Shown: piece after piece, positions 23,253 to 35,295 of the stretch
How the letters are laid out: every line of letters starts with the position of its first letter
Numbering within the stretch: the stretch's first letter is position 1
From: Spinellus fusiger
Taxonomy: Eukaryota; Mucoromycota; Mucoromycetes; Mucorales; Phycomycetaceae
Assembly (NCBI GenBank): GCA_025094145.1
Contig: JALLLS010000085.1
Coordinates: forward strand, 62,001-126,000
DNA: 64,000 bases
Reading direction: 5' to 3'
Notes under the pieces: generated by a model
Told to the model about the DNA's origin: nothing
Databases searched by the model: none
Seen by the model: the letters and a program-made list of their open reading frames with translations, nothing else
Made by a program: the position numbers and the translations under genes

Positions 23253-23786
23253 ACTCATTGTATTGTTATTAGGCAAGTAAAGACACCTTTCAAGTCAGTC
23301 TTAGGTGGTCTTCTATACTGTCTAGGGTCTCTAGGGTATACTCCTGAGCATATTTATCTATCTCCCAAGGATAAAGCACAAAGCTTTTAGGGTGTAGATT
23401 CTATTGCTATGAGGGAATGCACTTGGGCAGTAGCTATAGTCATAATATAGTATTAGCTACATTATAATAAACAATTTTATTCATAAACAATATATTTTAC
23501 TGATAATACAATTTGATATTGAGGTATCCACAAAAAGAAATATTATTTTTGATATCCGCAAACCTTTCGTTTTAAACATAGTTCCATAAAAGGCAATAAA
23601 TTTTCGGTTTTAAAAGGCAAATATATCATCGCTTAAAGGCCAGAAAAATCTTTGGGTGTGTAGAGTTTGAAACTGTATATTTACACAGCGAAAAAACATT
23701 TTTAAACAACTTAGCCAATCACAAGAATGCTACGATTTTATTCTTAGGATATCTTCTGATATATCTCAAACATCTTTGGGTGTGTA

Positions 23787-24109
23787 TCTGTTTTACCTTT
23801 CCCCTCTTCCCCTGTATTTGTATTATCTTTTTTTTTTAGCTAGTTCTGTTTTCTTTAATTTAATTTTCCATTTTCTGAAAGTGACTTATGTCCATTATGT
23901 TTTCCCAGTAAGACCTCTCAATGTGAGGTGTGGCTGCATAAAGATGATTAATAAAGTGTCTTATACAAAGAAAAGATCAAAGAAAAGATCAAAGAGAAGA
24001 TCACAACTTTCTTTGTCTACTGTGACTTCCTAAAAGCTTATTCCTTAATAAATAAGATCAACAGTCTTTTTGCATTTTGATTTTCATATCAACTTCACTC
24101 TTTATACAA
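23787..24109. other. AT-rich gap before the ~500-aa family gene
   Basis: Apart from a short direct repeat AAGAAAAGATCA (about 23968-23990) I see no feature. The promoter of the gene starting at 24110 must lie here. Confidence 0.4.
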
Positions 24110-25910
24110 ATGTCTGGATTATCAACAGAAAGCAACATTGACTTGGCATGGAACACAGAGAGTAATGTCTATACTCATAACCCCATAAAGTTGTACATTC
24201 TGATTGTATAAAATAGGAATCAGAGAGGCTATTCATTCGTTGGCGGCGGCTGGGATACCTCTTACAATAAACAAAATCACAAATGAGTTGACCGACTATA
24301 TTGTAGAAAACCATGACGGAAGAACTTCATTGTTTGTATACAAGTCCAATTGGTGTGCTGACATTGGTCATGTTCTGACCTCAATGGACATTAATTATGT
24401 ACGATTAGTATTTACAGTATGCTGCATATAATTTTACTGACTTTTTCTATCTCAGAGCAAGAGCCACATAAACTGGGAGAAAATTGCTATGTTAATTTAC
24501 GATGAAAGTTTAGGAATTGTCCATTCTACTACACCAGCCCCGAGTCTCTATAGTCATGTTGGCAGAATCAGAAACACACCAACAGCTATAACTGAAAGTA
24601 TTGGATCATCCAGTACTATCAATACCAGAAAGAAGCAGTTGAAGCTATTGCCAAACGATAAAACAAAAATAATAGAGATATTTGAAAGTCTGGATTTGGA
24701 GAATTGTTGGACGTTATCTACAGGAACAATTGTAGAAAATAAAATGAAAGAGTATTCAATTAGCTGCAACTACGAACAGTAAGTATCATTAAAGATCATT
24801 AAAGTTAGTGATATGACAATAACTTTGTTTTAGCCCCGTACATTCCTTAATTTTGGATACAAGCGACAAGATCTGGAAAAAGTATTTTGCTGAAGAAGAG
24901 CTTTTAGAGATCAAAACTTATAACAACAAGAGGTTGGATGACTTGCCTACATCGCTTCAAACCTACATTGACCATCTCAAAACATCAACAAACAGCATTT
25001 CTTTGAAAAAGAAATTAGTCCAAGAACAAAAGTCTCCTGCCTGCGAGTGGCTAAGAAATACCATTTTGGAATATATCAGGCTATTCAGATGGAACTATCT
25101 ACCTCTCACCGACCAGTTGGAAGGGGATATTATTAGACGAGTATGGAGATTTGTGGATACTGTTTTTGATGACTCAAAGATCAAGTGTAGAGGGTACAGT
25201 ATGCTTGTAACCTGAATAAATTCATGGTTATACTGATTTTCTTTGTACAATGTATTTTAGAGTTGAAAAAGTAAGCAAGTCATCATCAGCTAGTATGAAT
25301 AATGAGAGGACTCTGGCCGGAATTGACAAGATGGAACGCAATTTGACTGGTAGAAAGCTGGACTTGATCTTTTTTCGTCAATTACTAGAATACGGATGTT
25401 ATGAATGTGGTCGGAATGATGACCAGACGAAGGAGCTATATGACGGTGGATTTAAGATGGCCAAGGTATTGAAGGAAATGATGTACACATTATATCAAAA
25501 ATCACCCGATGCCTTGCGTGAATTGGCTCTTGTTGGCTTTTTGCTCTTTGGTAAGTATAGTTATGCATATGCCTTACGCTTCTTGTTGTTAATATTTTTA
25601 TCTCTTACCTATAGAAACAAAATTCACAATGGTGCTATGTGACTCACCTGCTGGTTATGTGTGCCGCATCAACCACACAAAGACTGCAGACTTGCCCGAA
25701 GAAGCGGATGATATCTGTAGTGAGCTGTTGCCGGTGTTAAAAGCTGTATACCAAGCTAGATTGATGATGGAGAACACTAATAAGGTTGTAAAACAACAGC
25801 CAGGTGACATTGGGGTTGATCTTGATCAGAACAAGAAAATACTTCCTGGTTTTACTAGTGAATTAATCAAGAGAAAGAGAAGAAGAACTAGCGATTTTGA
25901 TGAAGAATAA
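24110..25910 (+). CDS. Uncharacterised ~500-aa protein of a fungal (mucoralean-type) multigene family
   Basis: Six exons join in frame with no defect: 24110-24161, 24217-24398, 24456-24778, 24834-25193, 25261-25550 and 25615-25910, giving about 500 aa. All introns are GT-AG, and four of the five are 55-67 nt. The central part has TGRKLDLIFF..., CYECGRNDDQTKELYDGGFK and AKVLKEMM, and the end has GYVCRINHT and a basic tail KRKRRRTSDFDEE, a possible nuclear localisation signal. I recall this pattern from many unnamed proteins in Mucorales genomes, but I know no function. A decayed relative of exon 5 lies on the other strand at about 54718-54959. It is surrounded by transposons yet intact, so it may be a transposon-linked or recently duplicated gene. 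The start is the first ATG giving an open exon 1. Confidence 0.7.
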
Positions 25911-26109
25911 CTTAGTCACCTCCAATAAATAAAGTGACCCTCAATAAGTAACCGCTTTTTTTTTCTTTCAAATGTAATTTCTTTCAAATGTAAATTTTCT
26001 TTTTTGATTCACACTTTATCTTAATAGTGTTATAACTTTATGAATTCACTATATAAAGACATAAAACTCTCAATAGATACATAGAATAGTGTTTAAAATA
26101 CAAAAGAGT

Positions 26110-27030
26110 GGGTTTATTTGTAGGTTAACTAATAACCACTGCTAGTCTTTAACATCAACAACAGTCTGGCATCTCCGCCCTATGCTGGCAATGAGGGTGT
26201 CTGTTACTTCTTTTGATATATCACCCCATTCCAGCGTCAGGGTAGCATCACCACTGAATCAGACCTATACCATTCCTCTACCACCTCCAAACTTCTTCAA
26301 CTCCAGGATATTCCTAGGCTTAAAGGCCATACCACACTGCCTGTTTAATCTGGTCCCCCTGTCATAGCTCATGAGCTCCACCCTGGACTCATCGGACCAG
26401 ACAACCTCTTACCACTGCTAATAGATCCAACCAACATGCTTATGGGCCCACTGGATTCTTACCTCCACATGTTTCTTGATGAGAACAGGTTTGACTATCA
26501 GACTGAATACATAAAAGCTCATTCCGTCAAGTCACTTCTTCAATATTAGTCTTGAAACTGTGGTAGCCATGTCTGCTATGATGGCTACTTTGGTCTGGTG
26601 GGAGTTGCTCTACTGTTCTTCTCAGCCACCAGAAAGCCCTGTTGTCTAGACTTTTCTTTCTGCCACTCTTGGGTGAGGACTCAAATTGGTTGGTTTCCTT
26701 GTAGTGCTTCACTATATTTCTCAAAGTGTTAGGAAGTATGTTAAATAGACGAGATGCCTCGACCTGAGTAGACTTCAGGTTCAGCACCTTGTGCATGATG
26801 GCTAAACGTGTCTCGTGGCTGGTATATTTACTATACATTTTATGAGTCTTGGTGAAGATTTTTACAATGTTAGATGAGTCAGACATTATATGAAAAGAGG
26901 TTTTATGAAGAAAAAAATAGTGTATGTTATTTTTCAGTATAAAAATAGCCCAGAATGTGAAAAAAATTTGATTTTTTCTTTTGGTTACTTTATATAAAAT
27001 ATTAAAGTTTGCTGGATGGCCCAAAACATA
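26110..27030 (-). mobile_element. Decayed Tc1/mariner copy with internal deletion
   Basis: The minus strand begins with a readable HTH (26527-27024, KSTQVEASRLFNILPNTLRN and IVKHYKETNQFE). Further along are VVWSDESRVELMSYDRG (about 26350-26410) and, near 26165-26200, a short stretch matching the C-terminal end of the subfamily 1 element at 34022. The DDE core between them is missing. No clean inverted ends were found. Confidence 0.7.
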
Positions 27031-27249
27031 CTCTATTTATTTTAGTTTTTTTTAGATAGTAGTATAATTACTGAGAAATCACTTTTTAAGAAGCGTGAAT
27101 CCGGCCATTTGATTAGTTGATGCATAATGCACAGTCGCCCTCATTGAATTTGTTTAATATTTGTTTGGAAGCATGGTGATAAAAGGGAAAAAAAGAGACT
27201 TATTTATATTGTATGAAGCTCTGTTCTTTATAGATGTTGACAAGTCAAC

Positions 27250-28390
27250 ACAGTATTTCAGATGGATATTCAGAATATTACATTTTTAGGGAATAGGACA
27301 AGACAAAATATGGAAGACTGTGGGGTATTTATTGTCTGTTTATGACTAGATTAGAGTTGGCTGTGATTGTGAGGAAAATGCCTATAGTTTAAAGTAGTGT
27401 TAGAAACATCAAAGAGTGTGGATCACTATTGCATTTAGAGAGTTATTGAAAACATAGAAAAGTGAATGAGATGGACCTCAGACACCTGGAAAAGGTCATT
27501 AGAAAGGGTCCATTTGCCTCATACAATCAACTGACATTGGGAATATTGAAGTTTGAGGTGATTGTATGTAGAAACACCATTATCAGCTACTGTAATCAGT
27601 TAGAGTATGTATCTTTTTCTGTATACCATAAGCTAGCCTTAACTGAAAAACACACAAAGAGAAACAGCTTTGTTGGGCTAAGGAACATGCCAGTTGAACA
27701 AGTGATTAGTGGAGAGGTATCATTTAGTCTGATGAGTCAACATACATTATGAAAAAGAGCAATAGAGCTGCATGTGTCATTAAAATAGTTAGAGAGCGAT
27801 ATAGTTATAATCCTATTGTTCCAACAATGTAGTTTGGTGGTGATGGTGTGATGTTTTAGAGCTGTTTTTAGGTGGATTGAGTTGGCTCATTAGTCGTTGT
27901 TAATAGCAGTGTAAACCAAGACGAATACATCATAATTTTGCCTTGTGAGTTTCTATTACAAGAAGAGGGTGCTAGCTGTCATACTGGGGCCTATGTTAGA
28001 TGGTGAAAAGAGACACATCAAATTAAGGACTTTGAGTACTAGCCTACACAAATCCCTGATTTGAACTCAATTGAACATGTCTGATACGCCTTGGAAATAT
28101 GAATTGAAGAAAGAAGGGTATCTATTATCGATGTAGAAATTTAGTGTTGAACTTGCACAACGATAGGTTCAGAGTATGAAGAACAAATGCCAGGATGTCA
28201 TTGATGCCAAAAAGGCCATACAAAGTATTAACTGTATTATTATCCTATTTTCGATAAATAAAGATATTGAGCTTTGGTATGCTTAAGTCTGAAGCTTATA
28301 GATCAAATGTAAAATGTTTTATTTAATGTTAAACATGTCTTATCTGTTTCGTCCTGATATTTATTTTCACAAGTATGTTAATCCAAATTA
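27250..28390 (+). mobile_element. Tc1/mariner relic, subfamily 2 (longer copy)
   Basis: From about 27330 the plus strand reads pieces of the second HTH and linker (MDLRHLEKVIRKGPFASYNQ, 27468 on), a VSFSLMSQHTL segment and, after many stops, the TGAACTCAATTGAACATGTC stretch that encodes LNSIEH. It is homologous to the relic at 15447-16010 along its 3' half and the non-coding tail. It is heavily mutated. Confidence 0.65.
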
Positions 28391-29400
28391 TATACCTAAT
28401 AACTTTTCTTTAGTAAGCCATCGTCAAAATAGATATACAGGCTGTTATGAGTATGGCTATTTTTGCAAATTTCATTACAATTGTCCAAATAATGATAAAT
28501 ACCAAACAGAAAGTAGAGACATTATGATATGATCAAGAAATGGCAGCTTACTCCAAAGAATGAGTAAAATGAATCAGTCATACAATCCTATGAGCTAAGT
28601 ACTTTTTTTTCATATAGGATAGTTAGGTTTGGAATATAAATACATACTTATTCAATAACCAAAATGTTAAGATAAGCACAATAAAACACTACTACTTCAG
28701 ACTAATGCATAGAAAAATAAATCTCTCGCATTTATTTGGAAAGCCCTTTTGTCAGTATGGAGTAGACATGCATGCTAACATTGAACAAGATTGTCTGAAT
28801 TTTATACGGCACAACCAAGACACATTGAGAAGAGATATACTAAGTGGTGTACAGAATACTGTTACTCCAGGTCTTAGACACTAAAAACGAGAAACTAACA
28901 GTTAGCAAATCGTTTTTTTTTAAAAAATAAATAAAAAAACAAAACAAAACAAAAAACAGCTACACAATCAATGGTTTATGATAAAGCATCTATGATAAGT
29001 TGTAGTATATTTGAATACAGTGGATCGATCTTTCAGAGATAATATAAAAGTACAACAGCCTGCATTAGAATGCACGCCTTTTGGTGGTGACTTCTGCCAA
29101 GTTTTTATATTTGTAGTAATCATTAAAGTATAAAAGAAGTATAAAAGAATAACAAACAAGTTGAATAAATGAGAGCAGAGTTAATTTTACGTTAACTAAA
29201 CCAATACCTTTGGACCTAAAAAGCTATTGACAACACCATCACATCAATGGATGATAAATAATAGCTGATACTATTCAGTGTTGCTAATAAAATAAATATT
29301 TATTTCCTCTTTTTCACTGCATTTCTATCTATTCTTTCTGAACTAAATATTTTAATGAGGTAAAGAAGATACAATATGCTTATAGATTCAATCTAGGATT
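28391..29400. other. AT-rich island DNA without recognisable gene
   Basis: A poly-A/AAAC tract (about 28910-28955) is the only structure seen. The short ORFs have no family features. Confidence 0.4.
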
Positions 29401-29419
29401 CTTGCATGTATTTGATTTC

Positions 29420-29830
29420 TGTAGGAGCCTATAGCAAGTTATTCAGGTGCGAATCCTACCAGAAGAATGGCAATAAAGGGAAAAGACATGTGGAGGATGT
29501 TGAGGAAAGAAGGATTCAAACTCTATTTTATCAATGAATTCAAAACATCGAGCCTGTGTCTTGGGTGCAAGTACTCACCTTTGGAAACATTTAAACATGT
29601 CAAGAACCCCAGACCCTATCAACGAATAAAAATACTCTAAGTTAGATGTCATGGTCTTCTCAGGTCATCTCTTCTTAATTTTATATCAAAATAAGACTCA
29701 TACTTCTTTCTCTTCAAATAGGTGTTCAAACCAAAATTGTATGAAAGACAAGACATTGACGCTTTGGGAATCGTAATCTAGCTGCTACATAGAACTTTAT
29801 ATATATTCTAATGTCTCCAAGGGAAAATAG
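29420..29830 (+). pseudogene. Fanzor (eukaryotic TnpB-like nuclease) relic 1
   Basis: The frame from 29464 reads GKDMWRMLRKEGFKLYFINE, then FKTSSLCLGCKYSPLETF. This is the Fanzor/TnpB RuvC-II block (here asparagine-glutamate NEF, in place of DEF) followed by the first CxxC of the zinc ribbon. After a stop, RCHGLL and a CSNQNC pair (about 29645-29740) give the second half of the ribbon, interrupted by what looks like an intron with a CAG-like donor region and an AATAG acceptor near 29720. RuvC-I and the N-terminus are not recognisable. It is degenerate in several frames and clearly related to the relic at 41760-42558. Confidence 0.65.
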
Positions 29831-30738
29831 TACCCGCACAGAGCACTTTTGTAGATATAACAAAAGAAAGCATGACTACAAAGATACACCTAGAACCAAA
29901 AAAAGGTCCAAGCCTTCTTATTTATCCTTCTCCTCCCCATTTATCGCTGGAGCCTCGGTTGACTAACTGACAGAAACCCATGATACAGGTAAACTATCTA
30001 AAAAGTGATAATGAAGTGTATCTTATTCGATTTTGTCATGCAAAAAGATATTATAATGTCTAGTAGTATAATTACTAACTAATAGGATTTTATGTATATC
30101 ATATTGTTTACAACACCTACTTTGTCTACAAGGTATGTATAAAATATGATAGACTTTATAATATATGTAATCAGATTAAATAATTATTAATAGTATTATA
30201 AGTGTATATAAATACATTTCATTTAACTAAATTTCTCTCTCTCTCAAGATAGTTGATATTTCTTAGTTTTGAATTCAAGTGTCAATATAATTCTTAAAGA
30301 TCCTCTAAAAAACATTGTAGTCTTTTTTCTGAAACAGTGCATATTGCTTCCAGAGATGGTGTAAAGTGATCCGAAGAAAGTAACTCACTTTTAAAAAAAC
30401 ACACACTTTCCTTTCTAGACTCATACTTTATCTTGATATTTTTATGGCTTTATGAATTCTTTAAATGCAATGAGTACGGTACCAATCAATGTCTATGAAG
30501 TCCAAACATATGTATTCTATGATCTATTAACATAATAATATTTTTATTTCTCTTGCCATAATTTAAAGTGGTTGTTTATTTAAGCATTTTGAAGAGAAAA
30601 AAAAATGACAAAATGATAAATTGGTTTTCTTATGAATCCAGAGGAACCTTATTAAATGTCTAAGCAATTCTTGTAGACATATTTTTATTTTATTTTATCA
30701 CTGAACTTATTATGTCTGACTCTGTTATTGACAATAGA
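29831..30738. other. AT-rich DNA, no gene seen
   Basis: A stretch near 30400-30470 resembles the 3' flank of the ~500-aa family gene (about 25980-26060: CACTTTATCTTAATAG and CTTTATGAATTC versus similar words here), which may be a scrap of another family copy. Otherwise nothing is recognised. Confidence 0.3.
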
Positions 30739-31206
30739 CTATAAATGCTCAGTAGGCCTGACTACAGGTGAGTAGAAAGGGGGGTATACATATCTATGAC
30801 CTATAACTGTCATCAGAATGACAATCTCTTTATGAGTATGGATAGATGAATTCTCCATAACACGATAAAAGTCTTTCAATTCAGGGTGTTTATCTAGTGG
30901 ATCTACTGTCCCGCTCAAAAGTTTGGTATAATATCCAGTAATGCCTTTTTTCTTTCCATTTTTAGTATTTACAGTCATTTTCTTGTGACTACCAGCAACT
31001 CTGATTCTTTTGTTCATTTGGAGAACTATAGCATCCACATTAACGACATCTACTACCGAAATTGCTCCTAAAAAATGTGATTCATATTTGATGGTTGGTG
31101 TTGTCTTTACAATGGGAGTGCCACAGGAAGATTGATTATAACACAGTCTCATGTTAATATCAAAAGCATATGCATCGATGAAAGCACAGTTTTGAAGATA
31201 GTCCAT
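30739..31206 (-). pseudogene. IS630/mariner-type DDE transposase fragment
   Basis: A 155-aa open frame contains CAFIDAYAFDINMR, where DxxxF/GF is the first catalytic block (normally FIDEAGF), CGTPIVKTTPT, HFLGAISVV, then FYRVMENSSIHTHKEI (second Asp replaced by Glu in the usual MDNAPIH), and GHRYVYPPFYSPVVRPTEHL, equal to the PPYSPxLNPIE block with its Asn changed. The domain order is that of an IS630-like DDE endonuclease. The catalytic residues are altered, so it is inactive. The frame starts inside the domain, so the 5' part has been lost. Confidence 0.75.
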
Positions 31207-31964
31207 ATCGGTTGCTTTTCACTTTATAGCCCACTCATATCTTACACTGATATATTTTTCATTATTTTGAGCTAAACGATAGCAAGCCAGTTTAAGTTTC
31301 TAATATTAAACTGTTCTCTTTTCTCAACAATCTAATTCATGGCGTGATTATCTTTCTCTGTAGTCATTCTAAATTGACCATTTTCCATTAAGGACGGCTG
31401 TCTATTGCTTATTTCATAATAGATATAAATTAAACAAAAGAAGAGCTTTTTGGCAAGTGAAGTCTACGGTTTATATTTCAGAAAATCTGCCATTTAATAC
31501 TGTACAGACTGTACTTTTGAAAATTATTGTATTATGTTTTGCAATGGTAAAAATGCAGTGTATAATTTATTAGTTAATTAAGTCTTTTATTCACAATGCT
31601 ACAGACTATGTTTATGGACCCTCAAGTTTTTTTTCGTGGTGGTATAATTCTTATCCACACACACACACACAATATATATTATTATACTCGTCCAATATAT
31701 TTATCACGAATAGTAAACGCTACCGACCACTGTTAAATAAACAGAAAAATCGCTTTCATTGAGCGTATCCTTCTTTGATAAAACTATTCAACACAGAAAA
31801 TAGGTATCATGGATTGTAATACGATTAATTTAGTCGTTATTTATTGAATGTAAATTCAACTATAGAACATCGATGAGTAATCTCTTTTTTGTATTATTTT
31901 TCTATGTGCCCCTTAGAGAAGAGGCATGGAAATCAAAGAGGGAGAAAATAAAATTAAAAAATGA
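31207..31964. other. AT-rich gap with CA microsatellite
   Basis: A (CA)8 run at about 31655-31670 is followed by TATATATT. No gene is visible. Confidence 0.4.
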
Positions 31965-32614
31965 CTATGCGTTGCTGTTAACGTTAATGAGTGATGGGGT
32001 TGCGTTGATAGTGAATAACTCGGATTTAGCCAGCGTGTCAGTGCCATTAAAGTCAGTGCCCTCGAGAATAATCTTATATTCACCATAGAAAATGGGTTCA
32101 AGGGGAAGATTGTATTCATAGAAGCCAGTACTGAGAGGAATATCAGTGCCAATATCCATATCTGAGAAAATATATCGTTAGAACAAGTTACACACATACA
32201 CCCATTCACTTACAGTGTTTGAATCCACTACGACTCGAAAACGCAATATGCAAAAAGCCACTAAACACAGAATTATGAATAAAGGCTGGTTATGACTTTT
32301 TCATTTATTACCGGGCATCCTCAGGGATATTAACTCCACCAGCATTTGTTTCCCTAAATAGTCAACAAAATGTCAATTTAATACAAATCAAGTGCATGTT
32401 GAAGACTTACCATGTAATATTACGTGTGTCGCCAAATGTCCATACTGTGCCACTTGTAGGATAGGTGCTGATTTTTTTAGAGTAATTTAGTAAGAGAACA
32501 GGTATTTGAACAAACAAAAAAAAAGTCCTACATTGGGTTACTCCAGGTAGACTCGTCAGAGGCATAAGCTAAAGAGACTAAGGCAAAAATAGATATCAGA
32601 ACTGATTTAACCAT
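31965..32614 (-). CDS. Small secreted Kre9/Knh1-like (PF10342-type) cell-surface protein
   Basis: Five exons on the minus strand join in frame: 32614-32532, 32467-32411, 32353-32312, 32260-32214 and 32161-31965, about 141 aa. The N-terminus MVKSVLISIFALVSLAYA is a typical signal peptide. The mature part has ITYPTSGTVWTFGDTRNITW, the signature opening strand of the Kre9/Knh1-like Ser-Thr-rich repeat (PF10342), then PLSTGFYEYNLP and YKIILEGTDFNGTDTL and ends ELFTINATPS. I see no C-terminal GPI signal or Ser/Thr-rich tail, so it should be a free secreted single-domain protein. Family knowledge links such proteins to beta-glucan assembly and the cell wall; a direct function is not shown. All four introns have GT-AG ends. 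It is intact inside the transposon island, which is unusual. Confidence 0.7.
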
Positions 32615-34019
32615 AGTAATATAGAAGATTGAAAGGTAAGAAAAACTTTTAATAGATAAATAAAACTAGCCTTCAGACCACCTTTTATACAAGTTTCTTT
32701 ATATTTAGCTAAAGACCTATAGCTGCATCATTCACACTTTTTTGACTTTATTAGATATCCTTATTTCAGGGCCTATCCCTGTTGTTGAATATTTGCCGTT
32801 TTGAACATTTATTTTTATTAGCGCTTCTTTGCTTTCATCCATTTATCTAAAGATAATGATATTAGTAAATGCCTGAGTTTGTTTACATATTACTCTCTAC
32901 ATATCTTTCTTTTGAGTTTTATATTTGCATGTACTTTTTTTTTTTGGATACAATTCTTTTTATGGATAATTCTATTGGCCATATTGATATACTCTGTAAC
33001 ATATATCTTCAATAATTATCAATAATTATTATTTATCGTGCTGTTTAAAGATTACTATGGTATTATGTATGTTGCCTATTCTCAATCTTATTATTACTAT
33101 TATTATAGGCCTATTATCTTAATATATTTACATAGACACCATGATACAATATTTTAAAGAAATATTCATATTCATATTATAAGATTTTTTCTATATTTCT
33201 ATATTCAAAAACTAACATTATTTTCTGTAATTCACTTTCTTTTTTTCTTTTTTTCTTCTAAGGCTCTATTTTATTTATCTGTTTATAGACTATAGGAAAG
33301 TTTCATGTAGAATTCACTTTTTCTTTTCCTGAAGCTACTATTTTAGCTTATTTTTTTCAAAAAAGAAAAAATATGTATAAATAGAAATCAATAGAAGTAT
33401 ATCCACAATAAATATCAATACAAATGGTACAAAGTATTATTCTTAACAAGTGAACTCAATCAAAATTAAGCCGATCAGTCATTATCTGTCTAGGTATCAC
33501 GAACTATTGCACCGTGAGTGTGTCTGTGTTACTTTATTTATGCAATAAGCCTCATTTAATTTCACAACTAAATAGCATATAGTATAGCACTTTATCATTA
33601 TAATAGCTATATTTCCATTGTTATTTTTTTTTATGATATCTACATATGAATAGTTAATCAATGTCTAAATATGCAATAAAGCCACTATTTAAATGATTAG
33701 AGAATTAGCAATATCACTAATATGTATAACATTGATATTCTATATTAAGAAGGTGCGGGCTAATAGATTATAGATATTAGGAGTAATGATAGCGAAGAAA
33801 AGGCTTAATTACCATACTTTAATATGTATACAAGTATGCAACTTTTCATAAATGGAAACCATATTCAAATATTAATTATTTTCAAAATAACAACCTCTTA
33901 GAGTCACAAGTTTATTTACTAGCTTTATAAGAAAAGAGAAATATAATGTATATTATTTTTTTGGTACATTAATAGCACAGTTTAAGATAACTGGCTTTTT
34001 TGCCCTATCACTTTACTTA
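32615..34019. other. AT-rich DNA, no gene seen
   Basis: The first part must hold the promoter of the secreted protein gene. The rest is A/T-rich with poly-T tracts, and no ORF of family character is found. Confidence 0.4.
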
Positions 34020-34021
34020 TA

Positions 34022-35295
34022 TAGTGTCCAGCAAGATAGATATAAACTATTTCATTTTCCGATATGATTCTTGTATGGGGAAGTACTTATTATTTATCAT
34101 AAAAACATACATTAAACACACAGTAGAAACTTCAGAATAGGATAGAGTATAAAGAAAGTCAACAAGATAATAAATACAGGTTTACTGGGTGGAAACCCTT
34201 AGTATTTGGTGTTTCTACCCTTGGCCTCTATCACAGTCCTACATCTCCAATGTATGCTGGCAATGAGGTTGTTGGTAACTTCTTTGGTGATTCTCTCCCA
34301 TTCTTGGACCAGGAGAGCCTTCAAATCTTGTAGGGTGCTTGCTTGGGTCATCCTCTTGCAAACTGCTCTGTCCAGCTCCTCCCAAAGATGCTCAATTGGG
34401 TTCAGATCAGGGCTTTGAGAGGACCACTCCTCTATCGTGACTATGCCTCTCTCATCCTTCCATTTCCTAGTCTCCTTACTAGTATGGCAACTGGTATTGT
34501 CCTCTTGAAGAAGATGGATTCTTCTACCCCAGCAATTCTACCAACACCCTCACCAGAAAAGAGAACCCCACACCATCACCCCACCATCACCACCACCACC
34601 AAACCTCATTGTTGGCTTCACATTCTTTGGGAGAAGACTCTCCTTCCTGTGAACCGCTTTGTTGCGGTGGTTGTTGCTTATTAGCTGGTACTTTGACTCA
34701 TCGAACTAGATGACTGCCTTCCAGTCTTCCTCAGTCCAACGAAGGTAAGTCCTAGTCCAAGTAAGCTTCAACTACTTGTGCTTGTTGGTGAGATCAGGCT
34801 TTCTAATCACCCTGCAGGAAGACAGACCAATCTTTTTCATCATTTTTTGGAATGTCTTCATGGACACCTGGGTGGCCATTCTCTGATGAAGCTCCTTCAT
34901 GCTCTGGAAGGATTCCCTTGCCACTTTGCGAGAAACTTCCCTCTCGTCTCTCTCCGTCAATACAGGCTTGCGCCTAGAGCTCTTCCCTGATTTGAAACAG
35001 CCAGTTTTCCTGTATTTCTTCATGCTAAGGCTGACAGCGGGCCGACTGACGCCAAACATGGCTGCAACATTCACTTGACTGGTACCATTTATGGTGGCCT
35101 CGTGGACTATGAGTTGACGAGTGAGGTCATCATTATTCTTCTTTCTTGTTTCCAATAAGCTTGGTGGGTTGTTCAGTGATGTTAGACATAATGGATGTTA
35201 TAGTGAAAATAGAAGGAATAAGGAATAAGTAAAAAAAATTGAGCAAAAAAAAGGTCAGAAAATGAAAAGAGTTATATCTATTTTGCCGGACACTG
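34022..35295 (-). mobile_element. Tc1/mariner element, sibling of subfamily 1 with different ends
   Basis: The right end, read inward, is CAGTGTCCGGCAAAATAGAT (35295 down); the left end is TAGTGTCCAGCAAGATAGAT (34022), with TA just before it. The internal 34190-35160 part is homologous to the element at 14091-15444 (same HTH, SQSPDLNPIEHLWEELDRA), yet the tips differ, so it belongs to a related subfamily. The right flank is AA in place of TA, so the target duplication has decayed. Confidence 0.8.
34206..35155 (-). pseudogene. Tc1-type transposase, nearly intact N-terminal half
   Basis: The open frame 35155-34772 encodes 127 aa with the paired HTH: VNVAAMFGVSRPAVSLSMKK, then GKSSRRKPVLTERDEREVSR, a second HTH, and QKMMKKIGLSSCRVIRKPDL. 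Downstream, stops and at least one frameshift break the DDE part, although DNTSCHTSKETRKWK and QSPDLNPIEHLWEELDRAV can be read (about 34530-34340) and the frame ends at about 34200. It decayed less than the other Tc1 copies. Confidence 0.8.

Larger units (their letters stand above)
22124..23786 (+). mobile_element. Internally deleted copy of the large L/L' transposon family (copy A)
   Basis: The left end TACACACCCAAAGATGTTTG (22124) is mirrored by the right end ...CATCTTTGGGTGTGTA finishing at 23786; similarity of the two arms extends about 125 bp, including ATTGGCTAA versus TTAGCCAAT. Internal sequence matches the 6.5-kb copy at 36393-42860 on both sides, but the transposase region (about 36872-39648 of the other copy) and the Fanzor region (about 40774-42737) are missing. 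The second deletion joint is the R motif tip followed directly by GAGTTTG at 23660-23666, with GTA shared by both parents. This is a non-autonomous deletion derivative. Confidence 0.8.

Noticed and set aside
29440..29465. tRNA T-loop-like GTGCGAATCCTACC
   Set aside because: No acceptor stem, D-arm or anticodon arm can be placed around it; it belongs to the Fanzor relic.
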